From Plasmodium brasilianum (taxonomy: Eukaryota; Apicomplexa; Aconoidasida; Haemosporida; Plasmodiidae): 64,000 nt of DNA. The notes beneath the pieces are model-generated. The model was given only the letters and a program-made list of their open reading frames with translations, did not search any database and was not told the origin of the DNA. The stretch covers positions 186,001 to 250,000 of the forward strand of contig NC_090126.1 of NCBI RefSeq assembly GCF_023973825.1, written 5' to 3'. Shown here piece after piece: positions 14,354 to 27,700 of the stretch. The translations under genes were made by a program, and so were the position numbers. The first letter of the stretch is position 1. Each line of letters opens with the position of its first letter.

Positions 14354-16204
14354 GATTAAATTAATAAATTTAATTTAATCCGTTATTATTATGTAATTAG
14401 TTGAATATTTTTTTATATATTATTTCTTTTTGTGTTTTCATAATGCTAATATTCTAAAAATGTATTATTTACATAGATAAATATTCTTTAAATGTAATGA
14501 AATTAATGTATTCTTTTAAGCAATAATATAATTATATATATATAAATATTTGTATGCGTGCTCTATTTTTTATGCTTGTATATAAATATGTTAAGTAAAA
14601 ATTTAATATTATTTTACAAATGTATAAAAATATATATTTTTTATATTAACAATTAGCAATTTCTTCGAAAAAATAGTGAACAATTTTTAAATAACAATAA
14701 GAAAAAATAATTTGTTCTTTATATATTATTTATAGATATGTGCCATATTTTTTTTCTTTTTTTTGTTAGATAAGTTTTAATTAGTTTTAATTAAAAAATC
14801 TATCTATCTATTTTTTTTTTTTTTTTATTTATAGCGTTTAATTAAATAATTACAATGTAAATGATTTTACATGAAAAAATTTTGATAGTTTGTTTCATTA
14901 TTAATTTTCATTTAATATATTTATTATGTTATAAATTTACATGAATATTATATTATAATATAATATTAATATGTGCTTTAGTTATGACATAAGCATAAAA
15001 TTTGAAAGGTATTCCTTAATCAGTGAAATAATCCATGTATAATTTTTTCTTTGTAAAAGTGTAATTATGCCCTATGAACGGGATATTCGAATATATGGCT
15101 AATTCTTCATAATGAAATTAAAAATATTCCTCATATAAATTTTAATTATATAATTAATTATTATCATATTATTTTATTTTATTTTTAGTTAATATTCTGT
15201 ATTAGCATAATTTTTCAAAATCTTTTAATCCATGTAAAAAAATATGCATATGCATAGGTATTTGAAATAATTATTTCTATAATAATATATCTTTTTTTGT
15301 TCTTTTATTTCTCTTATATTAATGTTACTATACTAAATATATATAATTAATTAAAAAAAAAGTAAAATAATTATATAAATAAATTTGTTAATGTTACACT
15401 TAGAATTAATATTATAAATTAAGCTTAATTAAAAAATATAATTTTATAAGATTATGATATAAATATCTTCCTTTATGTATCTTTAAAATAAGCATTTCTT
15501 CATACATTAGACATTATGTTTTAAATTCCATATTGTTGGTATATTATCGTTTAAAAAATGTTATATGTGTTTCAGGAGGTTCTAAAGCATTTGTTATAAT
15601 TAATATGATACTATATGTTATTTTTAAGTTCAGTACTAATGTAATAATTAATATATTTTAATAATAATATTAAGTTCTTTTAAAATATAATATTCATAAA
15701 ATTAAAATTATTAATAATATAATATTCTTAAAGGTAATTATTATCCATATAATAAGATGAGGAATTTATTATATGTATACTGTATACATTTTATATTGTA
15801 TAAAAACTCAATATTATAATATAATAAGAAATCACATATATTTTTTTATTTTTTTCTTAAAGAGCTTAATAAAATATTATCCAATTAGTGCATTACTTTA
15901 AATAATATAATTATATATTTTTATTAAATAAGAATGAATAGAAAATATTTTAATTAATGAATATTATTAGTTTTTTCTTGTATATAACAGTAAGATAAAA
16001 ATTACATATTGTATATTTAAAAGTAATTTTATTTGTATTTGTTGTATAATGTATTATATTTTTAAATATTTTTTAAATATTTTTGAAGCAATAATAAAAA
16101 AAAGATTTTTAAATGAATATGAAGCCCTTTAAAATAAAAGTAGTATGTTATATTATTATTAATTTTATCCTTATTGCATATATTATAATAATATAATCCA
16201 TATA
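13425..16204. other. Spacer between fam-m and fam-l pseudogenes
   Basis: Non-coding. It holds (AT)n at about 14329-14354, a short TATC repeat near 14798, and a block at about 14830-15070 that resembles sequence downstream of the fam-l pseudogene (see repeat entries). Confidence 0.6.
14830..15070 (+). repeat. Diverged direct repeat, copy 1 (3' flank of fam-m)
   Basis: This block matches 18385-18620 by eye in the same order. Both contain GTTTAATTA followed by a TAATG-type motif, then TAATTTTCATTTA, then an alternating TTATAATATAATATT run. Next come CCTTAATCAGTGAAATAA (here) against CTTTAGTTAATGAAATAA (copy 2), and an AAGTGTAATTATG/AAGCATAAATGA end. It lies about 1.4-1.6 kb beyond the fam-m stop, the same relative place as copy 2 beyond the fam-l stop. 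Confidence 0.55.
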
Positions 16205-17100
16205 ATGGAACAAAAAATTAAGAAAACTTTATTTATTTAATTTCTTGGTTTTATCCTTTTAGTTTTGATATATAATTTTTATAATGATTAGATATGATAT
16301 TATTATTTGAAGATATTTTCATTATTCATATTTTTCATGTTTTATTTTTATAAATAAAGTTTTAACCCCTTTAGATTAAATATTGTAATAAATAACAAAT
16401 ATTTACTTTATTTCTTTTTGAGTACTATTAATGAATCATGGTATAAGACTTGAAAATTTTGTATAAGTTTAGATACAAGAAACTATCGATTACTAGCAAA
16501 GAATAAAAAAAAAAAGGATTCAAAAATTATAGGTTTAAAAAAGTTATATAACTTAATTGAGGTAAGTACAAACGAAAATAAAATAATATAGGAGATGTAC
16601 ATTAAATAAAGATTGATATTATACAGAATTATGGATTATAACTATAGAATGCTTAATGGAATACATTTCCATCCTGAAAAAAAATTAATAAAAAAAATAT
16701 AACGATAATTTTATTAAAGAAAACAGAAAATTTTTGTGATATAAATTTAAAAAAAAAAATAAAATTTAAATATTACAATATCGATGTTAATATATTTTTT
16801 GAATTCTTCGTGATGATATTAGAATTATACATAATACAAGGATATGGATTGTTGAAATTTCAGGTCATTAAGTCTCCACTAAAATTGAAAACTGTATAAA
16901 AAGCTGTATAACGGTTACTAGGTGAAGCAAAAAATTATTTTTTTAAAATAAATATTGGTATAATTATCTATATATTAACTGTCATACTTCTAATATGCAT
17001 TCCTAAGGTCTTAAAAAATAATGAAAAATATAAAAAAATTAAATTCATGACTAAACAATCAACATGCATACTTTCTCAAGGATTTATTACTATGAAGTAA
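16205..17100 (+). pseudogene. fam-l protein pseudogene
   Basis: Exon 1 begins at ATG 16205 with MEQKIKKTLFI, the standard fam-l/fam-m start. It is broken by a TAA inside the hydrophobic segment (16238-16240), after which FLGFILLVLIYNFYND continues in frame. After a short intron, exon 2 starts near 16423 and carries the export-type motif RNYRLLAK. Next come YRIMDYNYRMLNGIHFHPEK, a close match to the fam-l pattern, and a run ending INLKKKIKFKYYN. Two hydrophobic segments follow (IFFEFFVMILELYII and IGIIIYILTVILLICIPKVL). The C-terminus KNNEKYKKIKFMTK reads through to TAA 17098-17100. At least six in-frame stops are present, but the order is intact. Fam-l proteins are exported, two-helix membrane proteins expanded in P. 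malariae. Confidence 0.85.
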
Positions 17101-20100
17101 CATCTGTAATATCTTTATTTTTATATTTTTATAAAAATATTTATAATTGCTATAATATTACAATGTCACGGGTGTATGCATGCCCTTTTTTATATATATC
17201 AGCAAAAAATTATGTTCTTCGATTATTCGTGAATACGAACGTTTTAAAATTTTTGAATTTGCATTTTAAATTATCATTTAAGTTTAATTAAATATTTTTT
17301 AACTAATATGTATAATTATGCAATAATGTGTATTTCTACGAAATATATATATTTACTTGTTCAAAAGAGCATATAATAGGAAAATTCTCATAATTTTATA
17401 CAACTGTATTAATTTATATCTCTACTGAAATTTATTAATTTATATTTGTATACTCTTCTAGTCTAAAATTAACAACCGTTCATATTATTAAAAAAATTTA
17501 ATATTATTTATAAATTAATAATATAACTTAATATGTATTTAATAAAAAGTTGCCAATATATTTTCTTGAATTCACATGTATATGTAGAATTTTTTACTTA
17601 TCAATTAACTTAATAATCATTCTATAGATATGCTTTATGAGAAATATGTTACATAACGTAATTATTATAAGAAAATTTTTTAAATTAATTTAGTTTTTCT
17701 TTCATGATATAAATATTAAGTTATATACATATAATAATGTCCTTTAAAATTATGCATTATTAATAATAGTTTACTAACTGCTGAATTCTAAATATTTACA
17801 ATTAAATTAAGAGTTAAATAGACATTTTGTTTTATTATTTAGCTTAATTGTGGTGTTTAGTGAATTTTGAAAAAATAATTAAATATATGTTATATGGAAA
17901 ATTTATAAATAAATAAACTATTTATATTTAATTTTCATATTATTAAAAGACCAAATTATTGAATCAAATGTTATTATTTATTAATGGAATATACGAATAT
18001 ATTCTTCTTTTTTCTTTTAGGTAATACTAAAATTATAAATATTTAATTGTGTGTTTAAAAAGCTAAGTTTCCTAAAGGATAATAAAAATAAATATATGGT
18101 ATCTTCAATTGTACAATAATGTGTTTGTTTTTATTTATTTTTTCTCCCATATTTCTTTGTACTTAAATCCATTAAATAAATTATTAATATTATGTTAATG
18201 TTTATATAAAATTTATATTGACAATTATTAATCATTTCTTTTTTATAACACTCATTTTTTAAGTAAGATAAATATAAAAACAAAAAATTATATTCAAAGG
18301 TTATTCTTGGATACGTAACAACATTTTCATTAGATCTATAAATTTTTAATAAGGTATATTTATTAATTTAATCTATTTTTTATACACTGTTTAATTAGAT
18401 AAGTGTAATGAAAAAAGTTTCTATGCAATAATTTTACGAGTAATTTTCATTTATGAAATTTGATATTTTATATATACAAAAATGAAATTATAATATAATA
18501 TTTATATAATTTTTAATTACTGTTACCATATATACTTTTAAAAATACTCTTTAGTTAATGAAATAACATACGTATATATTTTTATTGGTAGAAGCATAAA
18601 TGAGGCACAGAGAAAATGAAATTAGTATATAATGGAAATTCTGTGTGCAGAGAATAAAAATATTACTAATAAGAATTTTAATAAAAAATATTTTCCCTTT
18701 ACTTTTTTCCTTTATATTTTAATGAAATATATATATTTAGAAGAAATATTAGCATAATAAAAAAATAAAACAAAATAAAATCAAAAAAATATAAAAATTG
18801 TTACTATTAAGGAGATTCAGTCTTTATGTATATCTCTCCAAATAAGAATAACAGTTTGTACATCCTTTTACCATATTTTTGAAAAAAATATAGAATACGT
18901 AAGTTTCATGACTTGAGCATTACATATTCAACGGTACAAATTGTATGATTAATAAATAAAATATTAATCTATTTTTTACATTTTAATTTAAATTTGTTGA
19001 AGAATAGTTTAAAAAAGTTATTGTTTAATTGTATTAAAAGCTCAAGTATAAATTGCATCAAGTACCATATGAATATCAGTTAATCATTTATTTCCTTTAT
19101 ATAAAATATAGCTTAATGTTTCAATTAAAATATTTTAGTACATATAGTATTAATAAAAGGATAATAACAGTTTTATAAACTAACTTATAACATATATTTT
19201 CAATTACTTACATTTATATTATAGATAAGATTGTTGGAAAAAAAAAAAAATAGTAGTCATTAATTTAAGTTATTTATACTTTTGTGTTTATTGAACAAGT
19301 GATTACTGTTCTAGTAAATACATGTGCGGAGTAATAGTGTAAAGTAGCAAAAGTGTAAAAATAATTATCTTTATATAATAATGTCACTGTGAGAAATATA
19401 TTTATCCATAAAATTTATATAAAATATGTTTGAGGGATATTTGAATTTAATTAAAAATATATTTCTCATTTATACTATGTAGTTAATATTTAAGATAGAT
19501 GAACATGAATATTTGTTAATTAATAATGATTTAATATCAGAAAATAAATGTTCAAAAAATACATTCGTTTCAATCGTCAAAAAAAAAAAGAAATATAATT
19601 CTATTTATTTATGGATCTGTAAGTAATATCTATAAAACAGATTTATATCTAATAATTACATACGTTAATGAATAAATAAAAAATGATCACTAGGTCCTTA
19701 ATTCAGTAATAAATCTTTATTAATTTATTTATTCTAAAATTAGTAATGATATATTAATAATTCTTTCTTAAAACAAATATTATATTATTACGTGCTGATA
19801 GTTTCACAATTAATATGTGAAGGAAATCTAAAAATCTATTATAAATATTCTTATGTGAAATATATTTTGAAATACATATTTCTCAAAATATTTTTTTCCT
19901 AAATATTATATGTTAAGTATACATATAAATAAAAAGTTCATAAGAAAAAAAAAAAAGAAAAACCAATACCAATTAATTCATATAAAAATGTATATATATC
20001 AAAATAACATTGATGTAATTATATATTTGTTGAATTTTTCCAAGAATAATAATGTTTATAATTTTGGTAACTATATATTTTATTATAGTTATTTAAGTAA

Positions 20101-21463
20101 TTTCTATAAAATACAACCGCATCAAAATTTCTCTAAATTTAATAATTATAAACTAAATCTTCTCATCCTTACATTTACAAAAACAAATTATTATAGTAAT
20201 AAGTATACAAAATTTATATACAATTCTGCAAAAAAAATTTTAACTAATCATAATATATTGAATTATCAATTATTTTAGAAAAATTGTAATACCTCAACTT
20301 TAATCTCTATATATAAAACATAAATTTCGAATAAAGGGAAATCTTAAATTACAAGTCTACATCTTCTATAATATTACATTGAAAGGATAAATAAAATTAG
20401 AAAAAAGTACTTTATATAATAAAAATTCTAATTTGCAAAAAAAAACTAAAAGAAATAAAAAAGTCATTTTTTTATTACTTATGATACTGTAGTTAAAATA
20501 CATATATATGTATGTATAAAATTAATTCATTATTATTGTAATGGCTAACTTCCCATTTTTCTTCCCTTTTTTTTAAAATACAAAAATTTATGTTTTTTCT
20601 AAAATTTACCTTTTGTTAATAAATTAAAATTGTACGCCTATATATTTATATGAAAATTGTAGTTATTTTATTGTTTATAATCATCTTTGTAAAGTGATAA
20701 TACATAACAAATATGAGTTTTTATTTAATTTTTATCAAAAAAAAAAAAATCTTACCAACATATTACAATTTTTTAATGAACAATTTGTTTTTTTTTTTAT
20801 TATGTACATCTATATTTATTTTATATTTTACATTTTTTGTATTTTTCCATTTAACTACCCTACATACCCTTATTTGCGCAGGTATATATTTATATATAAA
20901 AAATTTATTGTATCAGAAGTAAGTTCTAAAGGTAAAAGAAGACTAAGTCAGATATATCATTACAGCATTTCAATCTAATTTCTTCTCTTTTTATTATTTT
21001 TATTTTTTAAAGCACATAAATAAAAATTATTATTTTTTAATTTCAGTTTTTATTAAACTAAATATATTTTTTTAATATTAAATGAAAAAAAAAAAAATAT
21101 AGTAATTTAGCTATATATATTATTTCACCTTGGAAGGTTATTTTTACATGTTTTTATCTATTTTTTTCATCTTGAAAAATTTAAATTTTCAATAGTTCTT
21201 TAAAATTTAGTTGAGATCTAATGTAAATAATATCTCTTTTTTTTTTTTAATAAGATTATATATTTTTGTGCACATAAAATAAAAGAATATTAATATTTAT
21301 TATTTTTATTTTTACTATAAATTGTACAAAATAACAAATTAAAAAATTTTTAGAAAAAAAAATTATTTCAAAAAAAATACATATATAAAATGGTACTTTC
21401 CGAGGAAAAATTTTTTAATTTATATATACATTTGGGCACAAATAACAATGGAAATGTTTAAAA
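17101..21463. other. Non-coding stretch upstream of the PHIST-like pseudogene
   Basis: No supported gene. The start holds the tail of the duplicated fam unit (to about 18620). An open frame of 122 codons at 19910-20278 (+) is N/Y/I/K-rich with no Glu and a single Asp, unlike real Plasmodium exons, and was rejected. The overlapping open frames at 20694-20978 are low-complexity and were also rejected. Confidence 0.55.
18385..18620 (+). repeat. Diverged direct repeat, copy 2 (3' flank of fam-l)
   Basis: Partner of 14830-15070 (see there). The offset between copies is about 3.55 kb, close to the 3.72 kb between the two MEQKIK-type exon 1 sequences. This fits one old tandem duplication covering gene plus flanks, followed by indels. 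Confidence 0.55.
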
Positions 21464-23370
21464 ATGAAAAAAAAAATCCAAGAACAGAAAACAAGGAGAT
21501 CATTCTTTTAGGAAGCTTACTGTAATAACAGTTCTCTACTTACATATATTTTTAATGGTAAATAAACAGTATAGAATACAGAAAAATGATGAAAATACTA
21601 CACAATTCTGTTTAACACTTTTTTATATATGTATTGATTTATCTGAAAATTATATATATATAATAGATATATTATATATATGTATGAGTTGTATATGTAC
21701 ATATGTATACTTATTTATATACTCTTTAAACAAGAATTATATTGCTTTTTATAGTATGGTGCTGAATTCGGAGATTGCTATGATTCAAAAGTACAATTTA
21801 ATGAAAAGTACCTAAGAAATTTAACAGAAATAAGTGAAAATTTAAAAAATGATAAAAATAAACAAGAAATAAATGATGGGAATATGGTGTTGACCGAAGA
21901 GGATAATACAATAATATATGAAATTCCAAATGATGAAACTCCATTTCATGAGGAAGATATAGAACAACATGAATATAATGATGACATATATATAGTAGAT
22001 ATTAAAAACACACCGCAAGACAGATACATAAATTATATTTTAGAGGATTCCAATAAACAAGCTGCAAGGAGTGATATATATGATTACGAATATGATAATA
22101 ATTATGATATGAGTAAAAAAACAGAGGCTGTAAAAAGTAAGATATTAACTCTTGATGATTATAAGAAAGCGGCTCAAGAAAACTTAAAAAAGTAGGATTG
22201 TAATAAGGAAAAAAAAAAAAATGATGCACTATTAAGTGATATAGATGATTACTTGTCCAGAAATATGGTGCAATTTATTCAGAAAAAAAGAGGTACTAAT
22301 CAAAACGGAGAACAAGAAAAAGCTTCAGGTGTGAATTACTTAGATTATATTATAGAAGACAACATTGATCTTTCAAAGTATAAAAAGAAAGATCCCTTAA
22401 AATATATTATAAAAGATGGCCCAGAGTAAAACGCTCTTATTAATGTATTACATATTATACAAGATAATGAAGATGATAGTTTAAAGGAAGAATTAATGCT
22501 TTCCCAAAAGAATATTTTTAGAGATAAATTCGAGAAAAGGTCCGAAGAAAAGACAGAAAACAAAACGGAAGAAAAATTTTTTGAAAATGATATGGGAAAT
22601 GAAAAAAACATATATTATGATATAAAGGATATTGGTGACAATGGCAATGTATATTTTTCTTGTTTAAGATGTCAAAAAAAGAAAAAAAAAAAATTTGTAA
22701 AATGCAAAAAAGAGTAAATCGTTATGAAGTGTTAGCAAAGTATTTTGGAAAATCACTGAGAAATGATATTGAAGGTAATGTAGAGGACACAAATGAAATG
22801 AACAAACTATTATTTGGAGATATTGATTATAACAGTAATGTTGGGGGATACACTACAAGTACTTTTTACTATGATATGTCTGTTTGTGATGAAAGATTAA
22901 GAGACTCAAAAATAAATGAAAATCTGGAAACATTGGATCAAATTACATCTAAGGGTACTTTGATCCACTTATGGTAGCAAGTGTTCAGAAATGAGAGATA
23001 TAAATATTTTACTGTCAAAGATTATTTTAAAAAAATTGCTAATGATATGAAGAAAGATGGTGAGATAGCAGATTTTGCTCTTAATATAAGATGGAATCAG
23101 AGCGAAGCATTCCTTGACAATAAATTTAAAAATCAGTATGAACTAACAAAAAAAATGTTTTACGAAATGATGAACACTTATAATTTAACTTCTAATACGT
23201 TTAAAGAGTATGTAGAAAAATTCAGAAGTTCATGGAAATATCTTGCTGAAAATGTGAAGGAAGAATGTGAAAATATTTTGAAAGCTCCTTTTACTAAATT
23301 AAGAGAAATACCAAAGAATGCTAAAAGGATAAAGTATTGGACGAATTTTTTCTTTAAAAACCCGCTTTAA
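21464..23370 (+). pseudogene. PHIST-like exported protein pseudogene with PEXEL motif
   Basis: Exon 1 ends at 21557 (donor GTAAAT). It encodes RKLTVITVLYLHIFLM, a recessed signal sequence. The nearest upstream ATG (21464) is one base out of frame across an A10 run. The intron 21558-21754 ends TTTTTATAG. Exon 2 opens with YGAEFGDCYD and carries a canonical PEXEL, RNLTE (21815-21829). The long acidic middle repeats a loose Y-I-(I/L)-(E/K)-D motif (NYILED, DYIIED, KYIIKD). The C-terminal part has the spacing of a PHIST domain: LIHLW, QVFRNERYKY, IRWNQSEAFL, FKEYVEKFRSSWKYL. Lesions are TAG 22193-22195, TAA 22427-22429, a frameshift at the A-run near 22675-22692 and TAG 22975-22977. The last lies where LWW would be expected. 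The reading ends at TAA 23368-23370. PHIST proteins are exported to the red-cell cytoplasm or membrane skeleton. PEXEL and exon layout are clear; PHIST membership is likely, not certain. Confidence 0.75.
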
Positions 23371-23689
23371 GAAAAAAAAAAATAACAATTATATAGGTAA
23401 AAATCTCGTAAAGTTCGAAATAACATATAGAACAATACATAATATATCAATGAAATTAATGATTTTTTTTTTTATATATAGTTAATTGAACACATAAAAT
23501 AATGATATTTTCTTTTATTTTATTCCAAAGGAAAATAGAAAACATAAATGAAATAGATATGTTATATTTTTATATTTTATAAAAAAGTTATTAATTACTT
23601 ATGATTTAAATGACTTATTTACTAAAATATAATGAAAATCTGTTCTTTAAGAATAAAATTATTTCTGCTTAATTATAAGAAAAAAAATT

Positions 23690-24780
23690 TAGAGAAATCT
23701 CCATTGAGCAATGTATATAATAATTTGAATAAAATTGTCAATTGAATATAGTACTATAAATGTTATAAAGGATTCAGTATCAAAGAAAAGAATTATAACA
23801 AGAGCATTTATGTACTTTATAAAAATGTTGCAATGAAATCGGAGAATTTATCAAAACTAAATAATATAAGCGCATACAATTATAATTGTTTATATCGTAT
23901 ATACTCGATATATCATTAATAAAATGAAATTTTAAGTTTAAATTTGAAAATGATATATTAAATTATGTTATTAAAAACTTTTTTGAAGCGAGAAGGTATG
24001 CCAGTGAGACTTATAGTGATTATTTTTGTAAATACGTGCCCCAAAAAAATTCTTTACATTGATTCAATGATAGCATAGAAAAGAATTATTTGTTTGATTA
24101 TTTTGAAAATTATTATATCAATAAAATGTGTACTGCTTATCAACGTGTTATATTTGAAATATATAAGGAATATATTTCTTATATTAGTGAATTATATATT
24201 AATCTTAGATATTAGTAGTAATACTGTAAAGATATATTTTGTAATGGTTCCCAAGATTAAAGTTCCAGAATGTTTTTAATCCTAATATATAACTTTCTTG
24301 ATTAAACTCAAATGGATATGATAACTATAATAACTTAAACAAATGAGAAAAACTTCGACATCCAGTAGTCTAACAAGATGTGGGAGTCCTAAATAGATTA
24401 TATGGATTCAATTTTTTTTTTTATATGTGTACAGATGTTACAGATGACATTCCTGAAGTTGAAATATCTTAAGGTAGAATATTTAAATGTCACTTATTTC
24501 AACCATCTCATATATCTCTTATTAATAGAAATAAACCTTATAATAAACATTCTAATCATGTTCCACATATATCCGGTATACCAAAAGAAACATCAAAGAT
24601 TAACGAATTAGGAAGTGAAAACACAGAATCTGGGGAAGATAAAGACAAACGAATGAATCCCCTCCATTAGTTTCTACAAACGATGTACAAAGTAATATGA
24701 GGGGAATGACAGAAATATTCATAAAATATAATACATTGAGTAAGCAACCATTATCCATTAAAAATCATTAGATTAAAAAA
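23690..24780 (+). pseudogene. PIR family pseudogene
   Basis: It follows the PHIST-like remnant by about 320 bases. Broken frames carry PIR signatures in order: SPLSNVYNNLNKIV near 23700, YYKCYKGFSIKEKNYNKSIY, then FFEARRYASETYSDYFCKYV. The mid-domain block is EKNYLFDYFENYYINKMCTA and KEYISYISELYINLRY. A Cys pair follows (CKDIFCNGSQD), and then a polar Pro/Ser/Asn linker (VPHISGIPKETSKINELGSE) near 24560-24630. No transmembrane exon could be found beyond it. Numerous stops and shifts are present. The ATG-started open frames here (24094-24279 and 24402-24611) are shadows in other frames. Family assignment rests on the pattern LFDYFENY...EYISYISELY, typical of PIR exon 2. Confidence 0.65.
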
Positions 24781-27700
24781 AAAAAGCTAAGAGATTTGGA
24801 AAATAATTACATTTTTAAGAAAATTGTTTAGTAAAATATTCGTCGTGATTTTTCACATATGTAAATATACTTAACACTCAAATGATTAAAGTAGGAATCA
24901 AATTAACCCAAATTAACTGCAGCTAAAATATAATTCAATAATAATTCTATTTCTTCTAATATTTCGGATAAGAAATCTGATAAATTCAACAACAATATTT
25001 TCCTCGTACATAAGGTACTTCAGTGACAGTGAGAATAATTTACGCTATTTTCCCTTATAAAATAATTTCAAATTCCTGAAAAATATTGAAAATATATGAT
25101 ATTTCTACTTTTGCGTTGTGCAATATTTTGTAATTATAAATTAAATATATTATGTATTTATATTATTCTAAACCCTATATACGATAGTTACGTAAAAATT
25201 TATTAAGAAAAAAAGGAATTTACGAAAATACTCCAGAATTATATATGTAGAAAATACCATCTTATGTTACAAAATAGGTAAATACATGTAATTGGAATAT
25301 GAAATTAAGTTTCCTTATTATTCTACATGATACATTATTTTTTTACTTAAAATAATGGGAAAAATGTTTTAGAAAGAGAATAATGGAAAGATCACCTGGA
25401 AATTGTACTTGCATTTACATTTAGTAAGGGAAAATATAAATAAACAAATCAGTTAAATACACTTAGAACAAAAAATAAACATAAATAATGTACAATACAT
25501 AAATGAAAAAATATCGTACTATAGTATTTATATATATTATAACAATTTTCTAGAGATTATAAAAATTAAAAATAATTTATCACGGAAATTTTCTATAAAT
25601 TTATATATAATATAAAACGCACAAAAATATATGAAAACTCATTTAACACAAATATGGAAAATGATAATGGTTTCACATTAAAAAAAAAAAAAAAAAAAAA
25701 ATATTTATATCAATCAATTTATAGAAAAGAATAGAAAAATATAAGTAAAATTTGAGAAGTTAAAATATTTTAAAATACATAGAATTAAATATAAGAACTA
25801 CTATACTATTTGCAAATATACAAAGATCTCGTCATAATGAAAATGTGGAAAATATAAAAATGCAAATATAAATGTGAAAATATATAATCAGATTATTTGA
25901 AGGAAGAATAACGAGAGAAACAAACATTTTAATCTAAAGGAGGATAAATATCTGCTTTGTAATATTACAAAGAAATATATTTAATGAACATAAATATTCT
26001 TAAAAATTATGTTTCTGTTTTTATTATTTTTTCTCATGTATTCTTTTTTATAATTTAAATATAATAATTAAAATTTATTAGCTTAATTTATTACTTGTTA
26101 TTTTTTTTTTATTTCCTTTTTACTTTGTGTTTTTTTTATTTATATGCTACATTTAAAGTAAAACATATCATATTATGGATATTATTAATATTTTTATAGT
26201 TATATTATAGCTGCAGAAATAAAATAAATTATTTTGAATTGTATTAACGTAATATAAATAATAATAACATTAAAATTAAATATTTTATTTAAGTGAATAA
26301 TAATATAATATATTATGTGTAACTTCTTTCATTTGTCAGAATAACCACAATTTTTATATTAAATAGCATAATACAAAACGAATTATTATTTAATTATAAA
26401 TAATATAGAAAAGGGAATTATTAATTAACAAGGTTAACTACAGAATTCCACGAATCATTATTTCATAATGTAAATAATAAATACTAATGAAATATAAAAT
26501 TGAATATCCGTATTACTTATAAGATATATCCATATGTTGATTAAATTTAGTACATTAAAAATAGTAATATATTACATAATTTATTAGGTAAATAAAACGT
26601 GCAAAATGTTTTATTAAAAATATGATGTTAAAAACATTTTATAGGGAATTAAAGTTATTTTAATCATTAAAATATTATAACTTCATTAATTTTTATTCAC
26701 ATCAGTTAACATAAAACTATACAGAAAAATTTTTACAGAAAATATTTATCTTCAAAATATATGGGAATTAATCGCTTCTTCATCTATCAAACATTTATAT
26801 AATATATTCATTTTTTAGTGTAATTACTATGAAATAAAATAATATAAAAAAATATTGTAAAACATATATTAATCGAATAATATAACACTATCTTACTTAA
26901 CTATTTCAGTAGATACAATTAATAAAAATGATATTATTAATATAAATTATATCAGATAATTCTAATATCATTAAGAAGTTTTATTTTGACATTGTTACAA
27001 ATATAAAAATATTTGTCTGATTTTCTTTTTACCATTTGATTATATTAAATTTAAATTTTTAATAAAAACATTTTTTCTAAATAATTTAAGGCGTTAATTT
27101 TTTATTTTTTTTTATTTGCATGTGTTATGTTTTTTGAATAAAAAAAAAAAGTACATAGTATTTGTAGATAGCCTTTATTTATAATTCAATTAATTACTAG
27201 GATATTATTGTTCAAATGCTGGAAAAATTTAATTAATTTTTTTGTATTAATAAATTCGTCTACAAAACTTTTTAAGTATGACTATAATGAATAATAACTT
27301 TTTTATGATCATAATTATTTTATCATAATTTAAAAGTTTTTATTTTTCAAAAATTATATTTACACTTAATATCTTTATTTAATTTATATAAATTAAAAAA
27401 ATTATTGTATGGAATAAATTAACGTTGATAAAATATATATTTTTTAACTCTTAATAAAATTTTCATAGAATAACATTATTGTATAGTTCTAAATATAAAA
27501 TTCTAATAAATAACCTTAAGATATAAAACTTTATTATATACAAATATACCTAAGAAATATATGATAAAAAAGAAAAAATAAAATAAATAGTAATAATATA
27601 TAGATATTGTTACATGTTTGAAAACAATTACTACGCAGTTTACTGCATGCTCTTCCGTATATTTGGCCACGTGTTTTCACATATTCACCCGTTATTATAA

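Noticed and set aside
19910..20278. 122-codon open frame on the plus strand
   Set aside because: The translation is N/Y/I/K-rich with no Glu and one Asp, and has no signal, membrane or family motif. Its composition fits translated AT-rich spacer rather than a Plasmodium exon.
20694..20978. Overlapping 94- and 69-codon open frames
   Set aside because: Low-complexity F/Y/I-rich translations over homopolymers; no motif and no splice partner.
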